A stretch of 64,000 bases of DNA from CAVPUA01 sp963828015 (GTDB lineage Bacteria; Actinomycetota; Actinomycetes; Mycobacteriales; Jatrophihabitantaceae), in assembly GCA_963828015.1 (NCBI GenBank), contig CAWHCD010000004.1, forward strand, positions 1,054,001-1,118,000, in the 5' to 3' direction. Of this stretch, positions 10,288 through 19,023 are shown piece after piece (the first letter of the stretch is position 1; each line of letters begins with the position of its first letter). The notes beneath the pieces were generated by a model. That model had not been told where the DNA came from and ran no database searches. It worked only from the letters and a program-made list of their open reading frames with translations. A program made the position numbers and the translations under genes.

Positions 10288-11389
10288 CGGCTGGGTCCTT
10301 CGCGCGGTGGCCGTGCTCGCCGCGAGCCGGTTGCTGTCGCTGATCGGCTTCGCCATCGCCCAACACCGTGCGGGCGTGCCGATCTCCTTCTCGAGCATGC
10401 TGCAGCGCTGGGACGGCTGGTGGTACGTCCACCTGGCCCGCGACGGCTACCCCTCGACGCTCACGATCCCGGGTCATCCGCTCTACGGGCCGTGGGGATT
10501 CTTCCCGACCTGGCCCTGGACCATCCGCCTCACCCACGACGTGACCCGGGTCGGGTTCCCGCTCGCGGCCGGGATCGCGGTCACCGTCTACGCCATCGCG
10601 TTCGTGCTGGTGCTGCGCGTCTACGCCGCGCGTCTCGTCGGGCCGGCCGCCGCCGACGCGGGCGTCGTGCTGGTCTGTGTTTTCCCGGGGGCCTTGACGT
10701 TCAGCCTGGCCTACACCGAGGCGAGCTTCCTGTTGTGGAGCGTGCTCGCGCTGCTGCTGCTCGACCGGGCCCGCTATCTGCCGGCGGCGGTGGCCGTCTT
10801 CCTGGCCTGTGCCACCCGCTCCACCGGGGTCGCCGTGATCGCGGCCTCATTGGTCCTCGTGGTCCCCGGCCTGCGGCGACGCGAGTGGAGCGTGCTCGCC
10901 CCACCGCTGGCCGGGTTGTTGGCGTTCGGGTTGATGGCCGTGTTCGCGCACGCCCGTACCGGCGACGCCGGCATCTGGTTCAAGGCCGAGAAGCAGTGGA
11001 ACCAGCAGTTGGATTTCGGGCGCGGGATCTGGCGGGCCTTCACGCGAACCATCCCGCATGCCGGTGTTGATCACTGGGCGTGGACGGTCGAACTGATCAT
11101 GGCAATTGTGCTGCTGTTACTGGTGATTCTCGCCGTACCGTGGTGGCGTTCGCTGCCCGCGACCGCCTGGGCCTACCTGGCGGTCACCGGGTTCGCGATC
11201 TTCGCCTACAGCAACGTCGGGCCGCGGCCCCGTCTGGTGCTCGCGTTGTTCCCCGTGTTGCTGCTGGCCGCCGCCGAGCTGCACCGGCGCGGCCGGGCCT
11301 GGTTCCTCACGGCGGTGGGTGTGCTGTCGGTGCTTACGATCGGCATCGCCTACGCGACCATGTACCCGCCGCTGCATGTGACCGCCTGA
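10274..11389 (+). CDS. PIG-V-like GT-C mannosyltransferase
   Basis: Multi-spanning membrane protein of about 371 residues with at least eight hydrophobic segments. RWDGWWYVHLARDGYP in the first outer loop is the acidic GT-C motif typical of PIG-V-like actinobacterial enzymes, which use a polyprenyl-phosphate sugar on the outer face. FSLAYTEASFLLWSVLALL and ATRSTGVAVI also fit this family. Start GTG 10274 overlaps the preceding stop by 14 bases; a GTG further upstream in the same frame is less likely. The TGATG overlap with the GT4 gene places it in the operon. Donor and acceptor are unknown. Confidence 0.75.
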   Translation: MPRSSGWVLRAVAVLAASRLLSLIGFAIAQHRAGVPISFSSMLQRWDGWWYVHLARDGYPSTLTIPGHPLYGPWGFFPTWPWTIRLTHDVTRVGFPLAAGIAVTVYAIAFVLVLRVYAARLVGPAAADAGVVLVCVFPGALTFSLAYTEASFLLWSVLALLLLDRARYLPAAVAVFLACATRSTGVAVIAASLVLVVPGLRRREWSVLAPPLAGLLAFGLMAVFAHARTGDAGIWFKAEKQWNQQLDFGRGIWRAFTRTIPHAGVDHWAWTVELIMAIVLLLLVILAVPWWRSLPATAWAYLAVTGFAIFAYSNVGPRPRLVLALFPVLLLAAAELHRRGRAWFLTAVGVLSVLTIGIAYATMYPPLHVTA

Positions 11390-12576
11390 TGGCTGGGCGC
11401 GTGCTGTTCGTGACCAGCAACTACCCGCGCTGGGCCAATGACACGACCACGCCGTTCGTCCACCACCTGGCGCTGGATCTGGCCCAGTTCGGCTGGCGGG
11501 TCAGCGTGCTCGCGCCGCACTTCCCCGGTGCGGCCCGGCGGGAACTCCTTGACGGAATCGACGTCCGCCGCTTCCGTTACCTGCGCCCGGAAGCGGCCCA
11601 GACGCTCTGCTACGGCGGCGGGGCGCTGATCAACCTGTCCGAGTCGAAGGCCAACCTGGCGAAGGTGCCGGCGCTCGTCGGCGCGGAGTGGGCCGCGACG
11701 GCGAGTGCGCTGCGCGGGCGCTTCGACGTGGTGCACGCCCACTGGGTGCTGCCCCAGGGCTTCGTCGCGATCACGGCGCCCACCCGGGGAGCGGCGACGG
11801 TGATCACCGCGCACGGCGGGGACGTGTTCGGACTACGCGGTGGCCTGCTCGATCGGTTCTCCCGGCTGGCGCTGAGCCGAGCCGACGCGGTGACGGTGAA
11901 CAGTGCCGCGACCGCGGCGGCCGTCACGGCCATCACCGCCCGCGCGGCCGTGACGAAGATCGCGATGGGCGTCGACGTCGCGGCGGCCCCGTCTGAAGCG
12001 AGCGTCGCCGCCCACCGATCCGGCGACGGGCCGTTGCTGGTGTTCCTCGGCCGGGTGATCGCCGACAAGGGCGTCGATGACCTGGTCGACGCCCTTGTGC
12101 ACCTGCCCGGGGTGCGGGCAGCCATCGTCGGGACCGGGCCGCATCTGGAGGCCGTGCGCCGCCACGCCACTGCTCAGGGTGTGGCCGATCGCGTCGAGTT
12201 CGTGGGCTGGGTCGATCCGGTCGACGTGCCGGCCTGGCTGGCCGCCGCCGACGTCGTTGTCGCGCCGAGCCGGGTCGGGGCCGCCGGCTGGCAGGAGGGT
12301 CAGGGGCTGGCGATCATCGAGGCCATGGCCCAGGCCCGCCCGGTCGTGTCGACCACCACTGGTGGGATCGGGGAGACGATCGAGGACGGCGTGAGTGGCG
12401 TCCTCGTCGCCCCGAGCGATCCAAGCGCCCTCGCGGCGGCCGTCGCCGCGTTGCTGGCCGATCCGGTCGGCGCGCAGCGCATGGGGGAGCGGGCGCGAGA
12501 ACGAGTTCAGCAACACTTCTCCCGGGCCGCCTCCGCGCAACGCTTCGCCGCCCTCTACGACCGGCTGCGCCGATGA
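11389..12576 (+). CDS. Glycosyltransferase family 4
   Basis: 395 residues, undamaged, starting at ATG 11389 within TGATG. The N-terminal acceptor domain has VLFVTSNYPRWANDTTTPFV and VVHAHWVLPQGF. The donor domain has LLVFLGRVIADKGVDDLVDA near residue 215, then the E-x7-E region EGQGLAIIEAMAQARPVVST, as in GT-B retaining enzymes. It probably adds a sugar from a nucleotide donor on the cytoplasmic side during assembly of the surface glycan. Its stop overlaps the next start (ATGA). Confidence 0.85.
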   Translation: MAGRVLFVTSNYPRWANDTTTPFVHHLALDLAQFGWRVSVLAPHFPGAARRELLDGIDVRRFRYLRPEAAQTLCYGGGALINLSESKANLAKVPALVGAEWAATASALRGRFDVVHAHWVLPQGFVAITAPTRGAATVITAHGGDVFGLRGGLLDRFSRLALSRADAVTVNSAATAAAVTAITARAAVTKIAMGVDVAAAPSEASVAAHRSGDGPLLVFLGRVIADKGVDDLVDALVHLPGVRAAIVGTGPHLEAVRRHATAQGVADRVEFVGWVDPVDVPAWLAAADVVVAPSRVGAAGWQEGQGLAIIEAMAQARPVVSTTTGGIGETIEDGVSGVLVAPSDPSALAAAVAALLADPVGAQRMGERARERVQQHFSRAASAQRFAALYDRLRR

Positions 12577-13517
12577 GGCAACGCACCAAGGAGCAACTGC
12601 GGCACTGGCTGCCGATCGGCCTCGGGGCGATCGCGATCGGGCTGGCCATCGGCGCCCTGGCCACGGACTGGCAGCAGATCACCGCCGCGGTGCGCGAGAT
12701 CGGGGTCACGGCGATGCTCGCCTCGGGCGTGGCGGCGCTTCTCGGCGTGGCCGTGGTCGTGCTGCTCTGGGTGCAGGTGTTGGCCGGCCTGGACGCGCCG
12801 GTGCCACTGCTCACCGCCGTCCGGGTGTTCTACCCGAGCCAGCTGGGCAAGTACCTGCCCGGCGCGCTCTGGCCAGTGCTGGCCCAGATGGAGTTCGGTC
12901 GCCGGCGCGGTATCAGCCGGCGCCGGATCCTGTCGGCCAATGTGCTGATGCTGGTGATCAGTCTGGCGGTCGGTCTCGTCATCGCGGCGGCCTGCCTGCC
13001 CACCACGAGTGCCGAGGCCTTGCGGCGCTACTGGTGGACCTTCGCGTTCCTCCCGCTGCTGATCCTGCTGCTGGTGCCCCGCGTGGTGCCCGGGGTGGTC
13101 GATTGGATCTTCGCCAAGCTGGGCCGCGAGCCGTTGAACGCCCGTCTGCCGGTCAGCGCCAGCCTGCGGGCCTCGGGCTGGAGCTTGCTCAACTGGGTCG
13201 GGCTCGGCCTGCACATCTACCTGCTGGCCCGGCCGTTCGGAGCCAGTGGCGCTCAAGCCGCGCTGGCGGCGACCGGCGGAATGGCTCTAGCGGTGTGCGC
13301 CGGCATCCTCTTCATCCCGGCTCCGGCCGGGGCCGGCATACGCGACGTCATCCTGATTCTGATCCTCACCCCGAGCATCGGGGCGACCCACGCGCTCGCC
13401 GTGGCCCTGCTGTCGCGGGCCATGCTGATCCTGATCGATCTGCTGCTGGCCGGGTTGGCGCTACTTGCGCCGCAGTCCGTACCGGTAGATGAAGCGCCGC
13501 ACGCGGCCGGGGAGTAG
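12573..13517 (+). CDS. Flippase-like/lysylphosphatidylglycerol synthase TM-region family membrane protein
   Basis: 314 residues, about eight membrane segments. The family signature lies around FYPSQLGKYLPGALWPVLAQ (residues about 87-106) and PAPAGAGIRDVIL near the end, where other members have a PGGLG-type motif. Members include AglD-like proteins and the membrane part of MprF, and are proposed to flip or present lipid-linked sugars. Starts at ATG 12573, coupled to the GT4 gene. The last 57 bases overlap a convergent gene on the other strand. Confidence 0.75.
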   Translation: MRQRTKEQLRHWLPIGLGAIAIGLAIGALATDWQQITAAVREIGVTAMLASGVAALLGVAVVVLLWVQVLAGLDAPVPLLTAVRVFYPSQLGKYLPGALWPVLAQMEFGRRRGISRRRILSANVLMLVISLAVGLVIAAACLPTTSAEALRRYWWTFAFLPLLILLLVPRVVPGVVDWIFAKLGREPLNARLPVSASLRASGWSLLNWVGLGLHIYLLARPFGASGAQAALAATGGMALAVCAGILFIPAPAGAGIRDVILILILTPSIGATHALAVALLSRAMLILIDLLLAGLALLAPQSVPVDEAPHAAGE

Positions 13518-14282
13518 CCGCACGGGCAGGCGGATGAGCAGGTTGAACGCGGCGTGCGGACGGGAGATGAAGCCCATCGCGACGAATGATCGCATCAGGT
13601 TGATCTCGGTTCGGGCGTAGCCGAGTCCACCGCGTCGCTCGCTCTGGGCCGCTCCGGCCCGCATCCGCACCAGCACGTCGGGCAGATTGTCGATCTCGTA
13701 ACCGGCGCTGAGCAGCTTGGCCCATAGGAAGTAGTCCTCCATGCCGGTGAACCCGGTGTAGTCCCCGACGGCGCGTACGTCGGCCAGTCGCAGCATCGCC
13801 GCCGGGTGGTTCACCGGTGAACGCCAGCGGGCCACGCGGGCGACCTGCACGGTCCCCAGGGGGACGGTGCGCACGGCGTAGGGCGCGTCCGGGTCGTCGG
13901 TGAACTCCGATACGTAGGCGCTGAGCGCGGCCAGGTTCGGCCGTTCGCGTAGCGCTTTGACCTGGCGCGCGAACCGGGTCGGTTCGTTCAGATCATCGCT
14001 GTCCGCACGGGCGACCAGGTCGTGGCGGCAATGCTCGAGGCCGACATGCAGCGCGGCGCTGAGCCCGGCGTTGACGGGCAGGGCCACGCGGGTCACGGGT
14101 AGCCCGCAGTCGTCGATGACCTGGCTGAGCTCGGGTGAGATCGGCCCGTCCTCGACGATCACGACCTGGGCCGCGGGCAGCGTCTGGGTGCGCAAGCTGG
14201 TCAGGGCCTCGGCCAGCCAGTCGGCCCGGTCTCCGCGCCAGACGGCCATCAGGACCGAAACCTCGTCGGGTTCAGCCGGCAT
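13461..14282 (-). CDS. Glycosyltransferase family 2
   Basis: 273 residues from ATG 14282. Features of a GT-A fold: VSVLMAVWRGDRADWLAEAL at the start, VVIVEDGP, LPVNAGLSAALHVGLEH, and ARADSDDLNEPTRFARQ with the DxD-like metal site, followed by FTGMEDYFLWAKLL. The start overlaps the stop of the upstream rhamnosyltransferase-like gene by 11 bases, indicating coupling. A longer reading upstream is open but would lie inside that gene. Together they form a two-gene unit opposite to the main cluster. Acceptor unknown. Confidence 0.82.
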   Translation of the reverse strand: MPAEPDEVSVLMAVWRGDRADWLAEALTSLRTQTLPAAQVVIVEDGPISPELSQVIDDCGLPVTRVALPVNAGLSAALHVGLEHCRHDLVARADSDDLNEPTRFARQVKALRERPNLAALSAYVSEFTDDPDAPYAVRTVPLGTVQVARVARWRSPVNHPAAMLRLADVRAVGDYTGFTGMEDYFLWAKLLSAGYEIDNLPDVLVRMRAGAAQSERRGGLGYARTEINLMRSFVAMGFISRPHAAFNLLIRLPVRLLPGRVRRFIYRYGLRRK

Positions 14283-15165
14283 CCGGACCGCCAACATCGC
14301 GTACTCCGTCGCGCAGCCCGCGGCTGATGGCAATCAACCGTTCGCGGCGGCGGGGCACGAACGCCATCAACAGACCGAACTTCACGATCATGCGCCCGAG
14401 GTCGTGCACCTTCCAGGCCAGCGGAACGTAGCGACGCCGGTACAGCCGCACCCGGTTGCGGTGCATGTAATACAGCCGGGCCGGGGAATGCACCCGGATG
14501 GCCAGCCCGCCCGGTGCGTGGACGAGGTTGTCGCCGCGGCGATGGCTCAGGGTCGTCGAGAACGTGGCCAGCAGAGCGAAGCGGCGCGCGGTCGCGGCAA
14601 AGCTCCAGTCGAAGTCGACGCAGTCGATGAACAGGCTCTCGTCGTTCAGGCCGGCCGCTCCGAGTTGGCTCAGGTCGATCATCGTCCCGGACGTGATCAG
14701 GAAGTCGACGTCGAAGAACTCGCTGCCCGCATCGGCCGCGGAGGCGATCCGCCGGTTGCGCAGGAGGCGCAACCGGGTGAAGTACTCCGGACGCTCCTCG
14801 AGTTCGTCCATGATCGCCGGACCGACCGCGAGCACGGAGTGCCGATGCGGCGTATCGAAGCCGCGTCGCAAGGTGGCCACCAGGTCCGGGGCCGGGATGC
14901 TGTCCTGGTCGAGAAGCAGGGCGTGCCCTTCGGTGCCCAACCTCAGCAGGCTGAGGTTCAGCGCGGTCGCCAACCCGACGTTGGCGCCCTCGCCGAATAC
15001 CCCGACGCCCGGCTCGTCGGCGATTCCGGTGCGGGCCAGCGCCGCGATGCCGCCGCCGTTGTCGAAGTAGTGGACGGCGTCGACCTGATCCCGCAGGGCC
15101 TGGAACTGACGAAGGAGCAACGCGTCATCTGGCTCATAGAGGACGACTACCGCAGTTGCGCCCAC
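14272..15165 (-). CDS. Rhamnosyltransferase-family GT2
   Basis: 297 residues. GATAVVVLYEPDDALLLRQ at the N-terminus, YFDNGGG, EGANVGLATALNLSL and the metal site LLLDQDSIP near residue 88 are typical of the RfbN/WbbL rhamnosyltransferase group, which transfers rhamnose from dTDP-rhamnose. This agrees with rmlB/rmlD at the start of the window. The C-terminus has basic and aromatic stretches (YYMHRNRVRLYRRRYVP) often seen in enzymes that meet a membrane acceptor. It diverges from the nucleotidyltransferase gene with only 33 bases between the start codons. Confidence 0.8.
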   Translation of the reverse strand: MGATAVVVLYEPDDALLLRQFQALRDQVDAVHYFDNGGGIAALARTGIADEPGVGVFGEGANVGLATALNLSLLRLGTEGHALLLDQDSIPAPDLVATLRRGFDTPHRHSVLAVGPAIMDELEERPEYFTRLRLLRNRRIASAADAGSEFFDVDFLITSGTMIDLSQLGAAGLNDESLFIDCVDFDWSFAATARRFALLATFSTTLSHRRGDNLVHAPGGLAIRVHSPARLYYMHRNRVRLYRRRYVPLAWKVHDLGRMIVKFGLLMAFVPRRRERLIAISRGLRDGVRDVGGPDAG

Positions 15166-15198
15166 CGGCGAAGGCTATCTGATCGGTAGTCTTCTCCG

Positions 15199-16281
15199 GT
15201 GACGACCGACCTGAGCCGCGTCGATGCCGTTGTGCTGGTCGGCGGCCAGGGGACCCGCTTGCGTCCGCTCACCTTGTCGGCGCCCAAACCGATGCTGCCC
15301 ACCGCCGGCGTCCCGCTGCTGGCGCACCTGCTCTCGCGCATTCGCGACGCCGGGATCAGCCACGTCGTGCTGGGCACGAGCTACCGCTCCGAGGTGTTCG
15401 TCGACTATTTCGGCTCCGGAGAGGCGATCGGTCTCGACCTCGAATACGTCGTCGAGGACGAGCCCCTGGGCACCGCGGGCGGCATCCGCAACGTGGCCGA
15501 CCGCCTGCGCGGCGACACCGCCATGGTCTTCAACGGCGATGTGCTGTCGGGGGTCGACCTCAAGGGCCTGCTGCGAACCCACTCTGACGCCGCCGCCGAC
15601 GTCAGCCTGTACCTGACGCGGGTCGACGACCCACGCACGTTCGGCTGTGTGCCGACCGATGCGGACGGACGGGTGCAGGCGTTTCTCGAGAAGGACCCGA
15701 ACCCGGTCACCGATCAGATCAACGCCGGCGTCTACGTCTTCCAGCGCACCGTCCTGGAGCGCATTCCGACCGGACGGCCGGTCTCGGTCGAACGCGAGAC
15801 CTTCCCCGGCCTGCTGCGCGACGGCGCGACCATCATGGGATTCCTCGACACTTCGTACTGGCGTGACCTGGGTACGCCACGGGACTTCGTCGAGGGATCG
15901 GCCGACCTGGTTCGCGGGATCGCACCGACCGGCGCGCTCCCCGGCCCGGTGGGCGAGGCCCTGGTGACGGGCGAGATCCTGGTCGCCGACGACGCGCGAC
16001 TGACCGGCGGTTCGAGCATTGGGGCCGGGTGCGAGATCGGTGCGGGGGCGGTCATCGAGGGCAGTGTGCTGTTCGACGGGGCCCGGATCGCGCCCGGCGC
16101 CCACATCAGCGCCAGCGTGATCGGCGCCGGAGCGAGCGTCGGTCCGCGCACCGTAGTGCGTGATGCGGTGATCGGTGACCGAGCTCATCTGGGGGCCGAC
16201 CTCGAGCTGATCAATGGGGTGCGGGTCTGGCCGGACGTCGAGTTGGCCGACGGATCGGTGCGCTTCTCCACCGATGGTTGA
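15199..16281 (+). CDS. Nucleotidyltransferase, mannose-1-phosphate guanylyltransferase type
   Basis: 360 residues from GTG 15199. N-terminal Rossmann-like domain with the nucleotide loop VLVGGQGTRLRPLTLSAPKP (residues 12-31), the metal-binding FNGDVLSG, and EKDPNPVTDQINAGVYVF with the family NAG motif. The C-terminal half carries a left-handed beta-helix hexapeptide pattern (SSIGAGCEIGAGAVIEGSVL). This arrangement matches actinobacterial ManB-type GDP-mannose pyrophosphorylases such as Rv3264c of M. tuberculosis, but other NDP-sugar specificities are possible. It probably supplies GDP-mannose for glycan or polyprenyl-phosphate mannose synthesis. Confidence 0.8.
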   Translation: MTTDLSRVDAVVLVGGQGTRLRPLTLSAPKPMLPTAGVPLLAHLLSRIRDAGISHVVLGTSYRSEVFVDYFGSGEAIGLDLEYVVEDEPLGTAGGIRNVADRLRGDTAMVFNGDVLSGVDLKGLLRTHSDAAADVSLYLTRVDDPRTFGCVPTDADGRVQAFLEKDPNPVTDQINAGVYVFQRTVLERIPTGRPVSVERETFPGLLRDGATIMGFLDTSYWRDLGTPRDFVEGSADLVRGIAPTGALPGPVGEALVTGEILVADDARLTGGSSIGAGCEIGAGAVIEGSVLFDGARIAPGAHISASVIGAGASVGPRTVVRDAVIGDRAHLGADLELINGVRVWPDVELADGSVRFSTDG

Positions 16282-17188
16282 GCCGCAGGCGTCCCGCCGC
16301 TGGCGCCCGGAGGGTCCGCTCGACGTATTGGCCACCCTCGCGCCACTGCGCCGGGGCAGAGGTGATCCGAGCCTGCGGGCGGGCAGCGACGGCGTCGCCT
16401 GGGCCACACGCACGCCGGACGGTCCGGGCACGCTGCTCATCCGGTTGAGCGACGGGGAGGTGCACGCCTCGGCGTGGGGCCACGGCGCCGGCTGGCTGTT
16501 GCAGCAGCTGCCGCGGCTGCTCGGCCGCGATGACGACTGGAGCACGCTGGACCTGTCCGCCTACCCAGCACTGGAACAGGTCCGCCGCCAACGGCCGGGA
16601 CTGCGGCTGCCCACCACCGGGCGGGTACTCGAGGCCTTGGTACCCGCCGCGTTGGAGCAGCGAGTGACCGGAACCGAGGCGCACCGGTCCTGGCGCACGC
16701 TGCTGCATCGCTTCGGAGAGCCGGCCCCCGGGCCGATCGACGGACTGCGGGTGCCCCCGGACGCGGCCACGCTGCTCGACATTCCGAGCTGGGACTGGCA
16801 CCGCATGGGCGTCGACGCGGCGCGGCAGCGGCCGATCCGGGCGGCGGCGACTGTGGCCACCCGCGTCGAGGAGTGTGTCGAGCTGCCCCTGGCGGCCGCG
16901 CTGGCCCGGCTGCGCGTGCTACCCGGGGTAGGTGAATGGACCGCTGCCGAGACGGTGCAACGTGCGCTCGGGCATCCGGACGCCGTCAGCGTGGGCGACT
17001 TTCATCTGCACGACCTGGTCGTGCACGCCCTGACCGGTCGCCCGCGCGGGGATGACGCCGAGATGCTGGCCCTGCTCGCGCCCTACGCCGGGCAGCGCCA
17101 ACGGGTGGTGCGCCTCGTCGAGGTCTCTGGGGTGGCCAAGGTCCGCTTCGGCCCGCGCTACGCGCCCCCTGATTTCCGGGCGATGTAG
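16274..17188 (+). CDS. DNA-3-methyladenine glycosylase family protein (AlkA-like, HhH-GPD)
   Basis: 304 residues from ATG 16274, overlapping the previous stop by eight bases. The C-terminal half contains a helix-hairpin-helix (LRVLPGVGEWTAAETVQRAL, about residues 212-231) followed by VSVGDFHLHDL, whose Asp is at the catalytic position of AlkA-type glycosylases. Such enzymes remove alkylated bases by N-glycosidic cleavage. The coupling to a sugar nucleotidyltransferase gene has no evident functional reason and may only reflect compact packing. Confidence 0.8.
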   Translation: MVEPQASRRWRPEGPLDVLATLAPLRRGRGDPSLRAGSDGVAWATRTPDGPGTLLIRLSDGEVHASAWGHGAGWLLQQLPRLLGRDDDWSTLDLSAYPALEQVRRQRPGLRLPTTGRVLEALVPAALEQRVTGTEAHRSWRTLLHRFGEPAPGPIDGLRVPPDAATLLDIPSWDWHRMGVDAARQRPIRAAATVATRVEECVELPLAAALARLRVLPGVGEWTAAETVQRALGHPDAVSVGDFHLHDLVVHALTGRPRGDDAEMLALLAPYAGQRQRVVRLVEVSGVAKVRFGPRYAPPDFRAM

Positions 17189-17257
17189 GCACCTCGTTGA
17201 TCCTTGCGTCGGTTCGGTTCCAGTACGGTTAGTGCATCGTCTGGACAGGAGTGGCGC

Positions 17258-17797
17258 GTGTCGAGCAATCTGCGGGGCGACCCGATTCTGGAGGCCTACC
17301 ACCTCTGGATCGAGCACGGGTGGGAGGAATCGGCCGCGGGCACGGCCGTGGTTACCTCCATCCTGCGGGTCAACTCGGTACTCAACCGTCGGGCCGATCA
17401 GATCCTGGCGCCGATCGACATCACCTTCGCCCGCTACGTCGTACTGGTCACCCTGCACTTCAACGACGGTGAACTGGCGCTCAAGCAGTTGGGGGCATTC
17501 CTGCAGATCCACCAGTCGAGCATTACGAACCTGGTCGACAAGCTCGAGAATCAGGGCCTGGTCAAGCGCACGCCGCATCCCAACGATCGCCGCAGCACGA
17601 TCGCCAAGATGACCGAGGCCGGAAGCACCACGCTCCTGCAGGCGATCAAGCTGCTCAACACCGAGCTGTTCACCGATCTGGGCCTGACCGAGGACGAGGT
17701 CCGGCTGCTGATCGGGACCCTGGCCAAGATGCGGCACTCGTGGGGTGACTTCGAGGACCATCCGGAGTGGGGCGCGCCCACCAGCCAGGTGCTGTAG
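17258..17797 (+). CDS. MarR family transcriptional regulator
   Basis: 179 residues. GTG 17258 is chosen because AGGAG lies six bases before it. The winged helix is clear: LKQLGAFLQIHQSSITNLVD (recognition helix region, about residues 72-91), KLENQGLVKRTPHPNDRRST (wing with the DxR motif) and KMTEAGSTTL. MarR proteins usually repress neighbouring or own genes and respond to small aromatic ligands. The following small gene starts four bases after its stop. No operator dyad could be picked out in the 69 bases before the gene. Confidence 0.85.
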   Translation: MSSNLRGDPILEAYHLWIEHGWEESAAGTAVVTSILRVNSVLNRRADQILAPIDITFARYVVLVTLHFNDGELALKQLGAFLQIHQSSITNLVDKLENQGLVKRTPHPNDRRSTIAKMTEAGSTTLLQAIKLLNTELFTDLGLTEDEVRLLIGTLAKMRHSWGDFEDHPEWGAPTSQVL

Positions 17798-17801
17798 CGC
17801 C

Positions 17802-18194
17802 GTGGATCCCCTGCTGCAGCGCATCGAGGCGCTGCCCAAACGTGGCTCGTTCGCGGTGACCCTTGTCCTGCCCGACCGCCAGGAGCGGATCGTGGTCGCC
17901 ACCGTCGGGCTGGCCGGGGTCGAACTACCCGAAGCCAATCTGCCGGCCTGCGGACCGGCCGCCCTAGCGGCTCTCGGGGCGGCGGTGGCCGCTGTGCATG
18001 AGGCGCGCGTCATCGCCGGCGGCGGCGCGGCCCAGCTGGTGGACGTCGACGGCGGCTGGGACGTGAGCATCGGCAACGTGATTCTGGGCGCCGACGGACG
18101 GCCGCACTGCGTGGCGCACGGCGAGCTGGCCGAGCACGGCGCGCGCTACGAGTGCGTCGAGTGCGGGGCCGCCGCGGCGTTCGAACCGGGCTGA
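17802..18194 (+). CDS. Hypothetical protein with C-terminal CxxC
   Basis: 130 residues from GTG 17802, four bases after the MarR gene, so probably co-transcribed. I do not recognise the family. The protein is rich in Ala/Val/Gly, with alternating beta-like segments (GSFAVTLVLPDRQERIVVAT and DVDGGWDVSIGNVILGADGR) and ends YECVECGAAAAFEPG. The CxxC could be a metal or redox site, but two cysteines alone are not proof. No signal peptide or membrane segment is seen. Confidence 0.6.
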   Translation: MDPLLQRIEALPKRGSFAVTLVLPDRQERIVVATVGLAGVELPEANLPACGPAALAALGAAVAAVHEARVIAGGGAAQLVDVDGGWDVSIGNVILGADGRPHCVAHGELAEHGARYECVECGAAAAFEPG

Positions 18195-18198
18195 CCCG

Positions 18199-19023
18199 CT
18201 AGCCGCCGTAAGTAGCGAGCACCGCGTCGGAGAGCGTCGGCCAGGCCGCCGCGGCCCACGGCCCGAACGGTTCGTCGCTGAGCGCGACCAGGCCCAGGCC
18301 CACGCTCGGATCGACCCACATCATCGTGCCGCTCTGGCCGAAGTGGCCGTAGGTCGCGGCCGAGTTTCCCGCGCCCGGTCCAGTGCGGCTGCTTGTGGCC
18401 GCGCAGTTCGAACCCGAGGCCCCAGTCGTTGGGATCCTGGCGACCGAACCCGGGCAGCACGCCGCGCAGGCCCGGGTACTGCACCGAGGTCGCCGCGCTG
18501 AGCGTGGACGGGTGCAGCAGGCCCGACGGGGTGATCAACTCGCCCAGCACGGCGGCGAGGTCGGTGACGCTCGAGACGCCGGCGTGCGCCGCTGATCCCG
18601 CAATTCGGTGCGGCTCAGCCCCAGCGGCGCGCACACCGCCTGCGTCAGGTAGGCCGCGAACTCGATGCCGGTTGCCGCCGCGACCAGATCGGCGGCCAGC
18701 TCGATCCCGACGTTGGAATAGACCCGGCGGTACTCGGGGGGAAAGGAGCGCAGCCGGCCCTCGGGGGCCACGCCCGAGGCGTGCGAGAGCAGGTGCCGCA
18801 GCGTCGCGCCGGGCAACAACTCGGGCTCGGCCGGGTCGCTGAGTTCGACCGCACCCTCCTCGACCGCCACGAGAACGGCCAATGCCGACAGGGGTTTCGT
18901 CACCGAGGCCAAGGCGAAGGCATGATCGAGCGGTCCGTAGGACTCGAGGACGCCGTCGGCCGACACCACTGCGGCGGCGGCCGTGCCCACCGGCCAGGAG
19001 TGCAGGTGTTCGAGAACGCTCAC
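18199..19023 (-). CDS. Serine hydrolase of the beta-lactamase/esterase (class C-like) family (two frameshifts)
   Basis: About 273 residues after repair. All three active-site elements of the class C/EstB fold are present: SVTK (SxxK) in FALASVTKPLSAL, YSN (YxN) in RVYSNVGIELAADL, and HFGQSGT near the C-terminus. The start GTG 19023 overlaps the fbiB stop (GTGA), so it ends the F420 operon. The frame breaks near 18590 and 18375 (ccgggcgcg for ccggcgcg on the coding strand), each explained by one extra base. It could be an esterase, amidase or peptidase; a link with F420 is not established. Confidence 0.72.

Noticed and set aside
14280..14300. Another GCATCCG/CGTA pair resembling the ECF promoter
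   Set aside because: Spacing is 14 rather than 16 bases and it lies inside coding sequence with no gene start behind it.
13957..15189. 410-codon open frame on the plus strand opposite the two GT2 genes
   Set aside because: The minus-strand reading has clear glycosyltransferase motifs in two coupled genes; the plus reading has none.
15175..16545. 456-codon minus-strand open frame opposite the nucleotidyltransferase
   Set aside because: Shadow of a gene with the nucleotide-binding and hexapeptide motifs on the plus strand.
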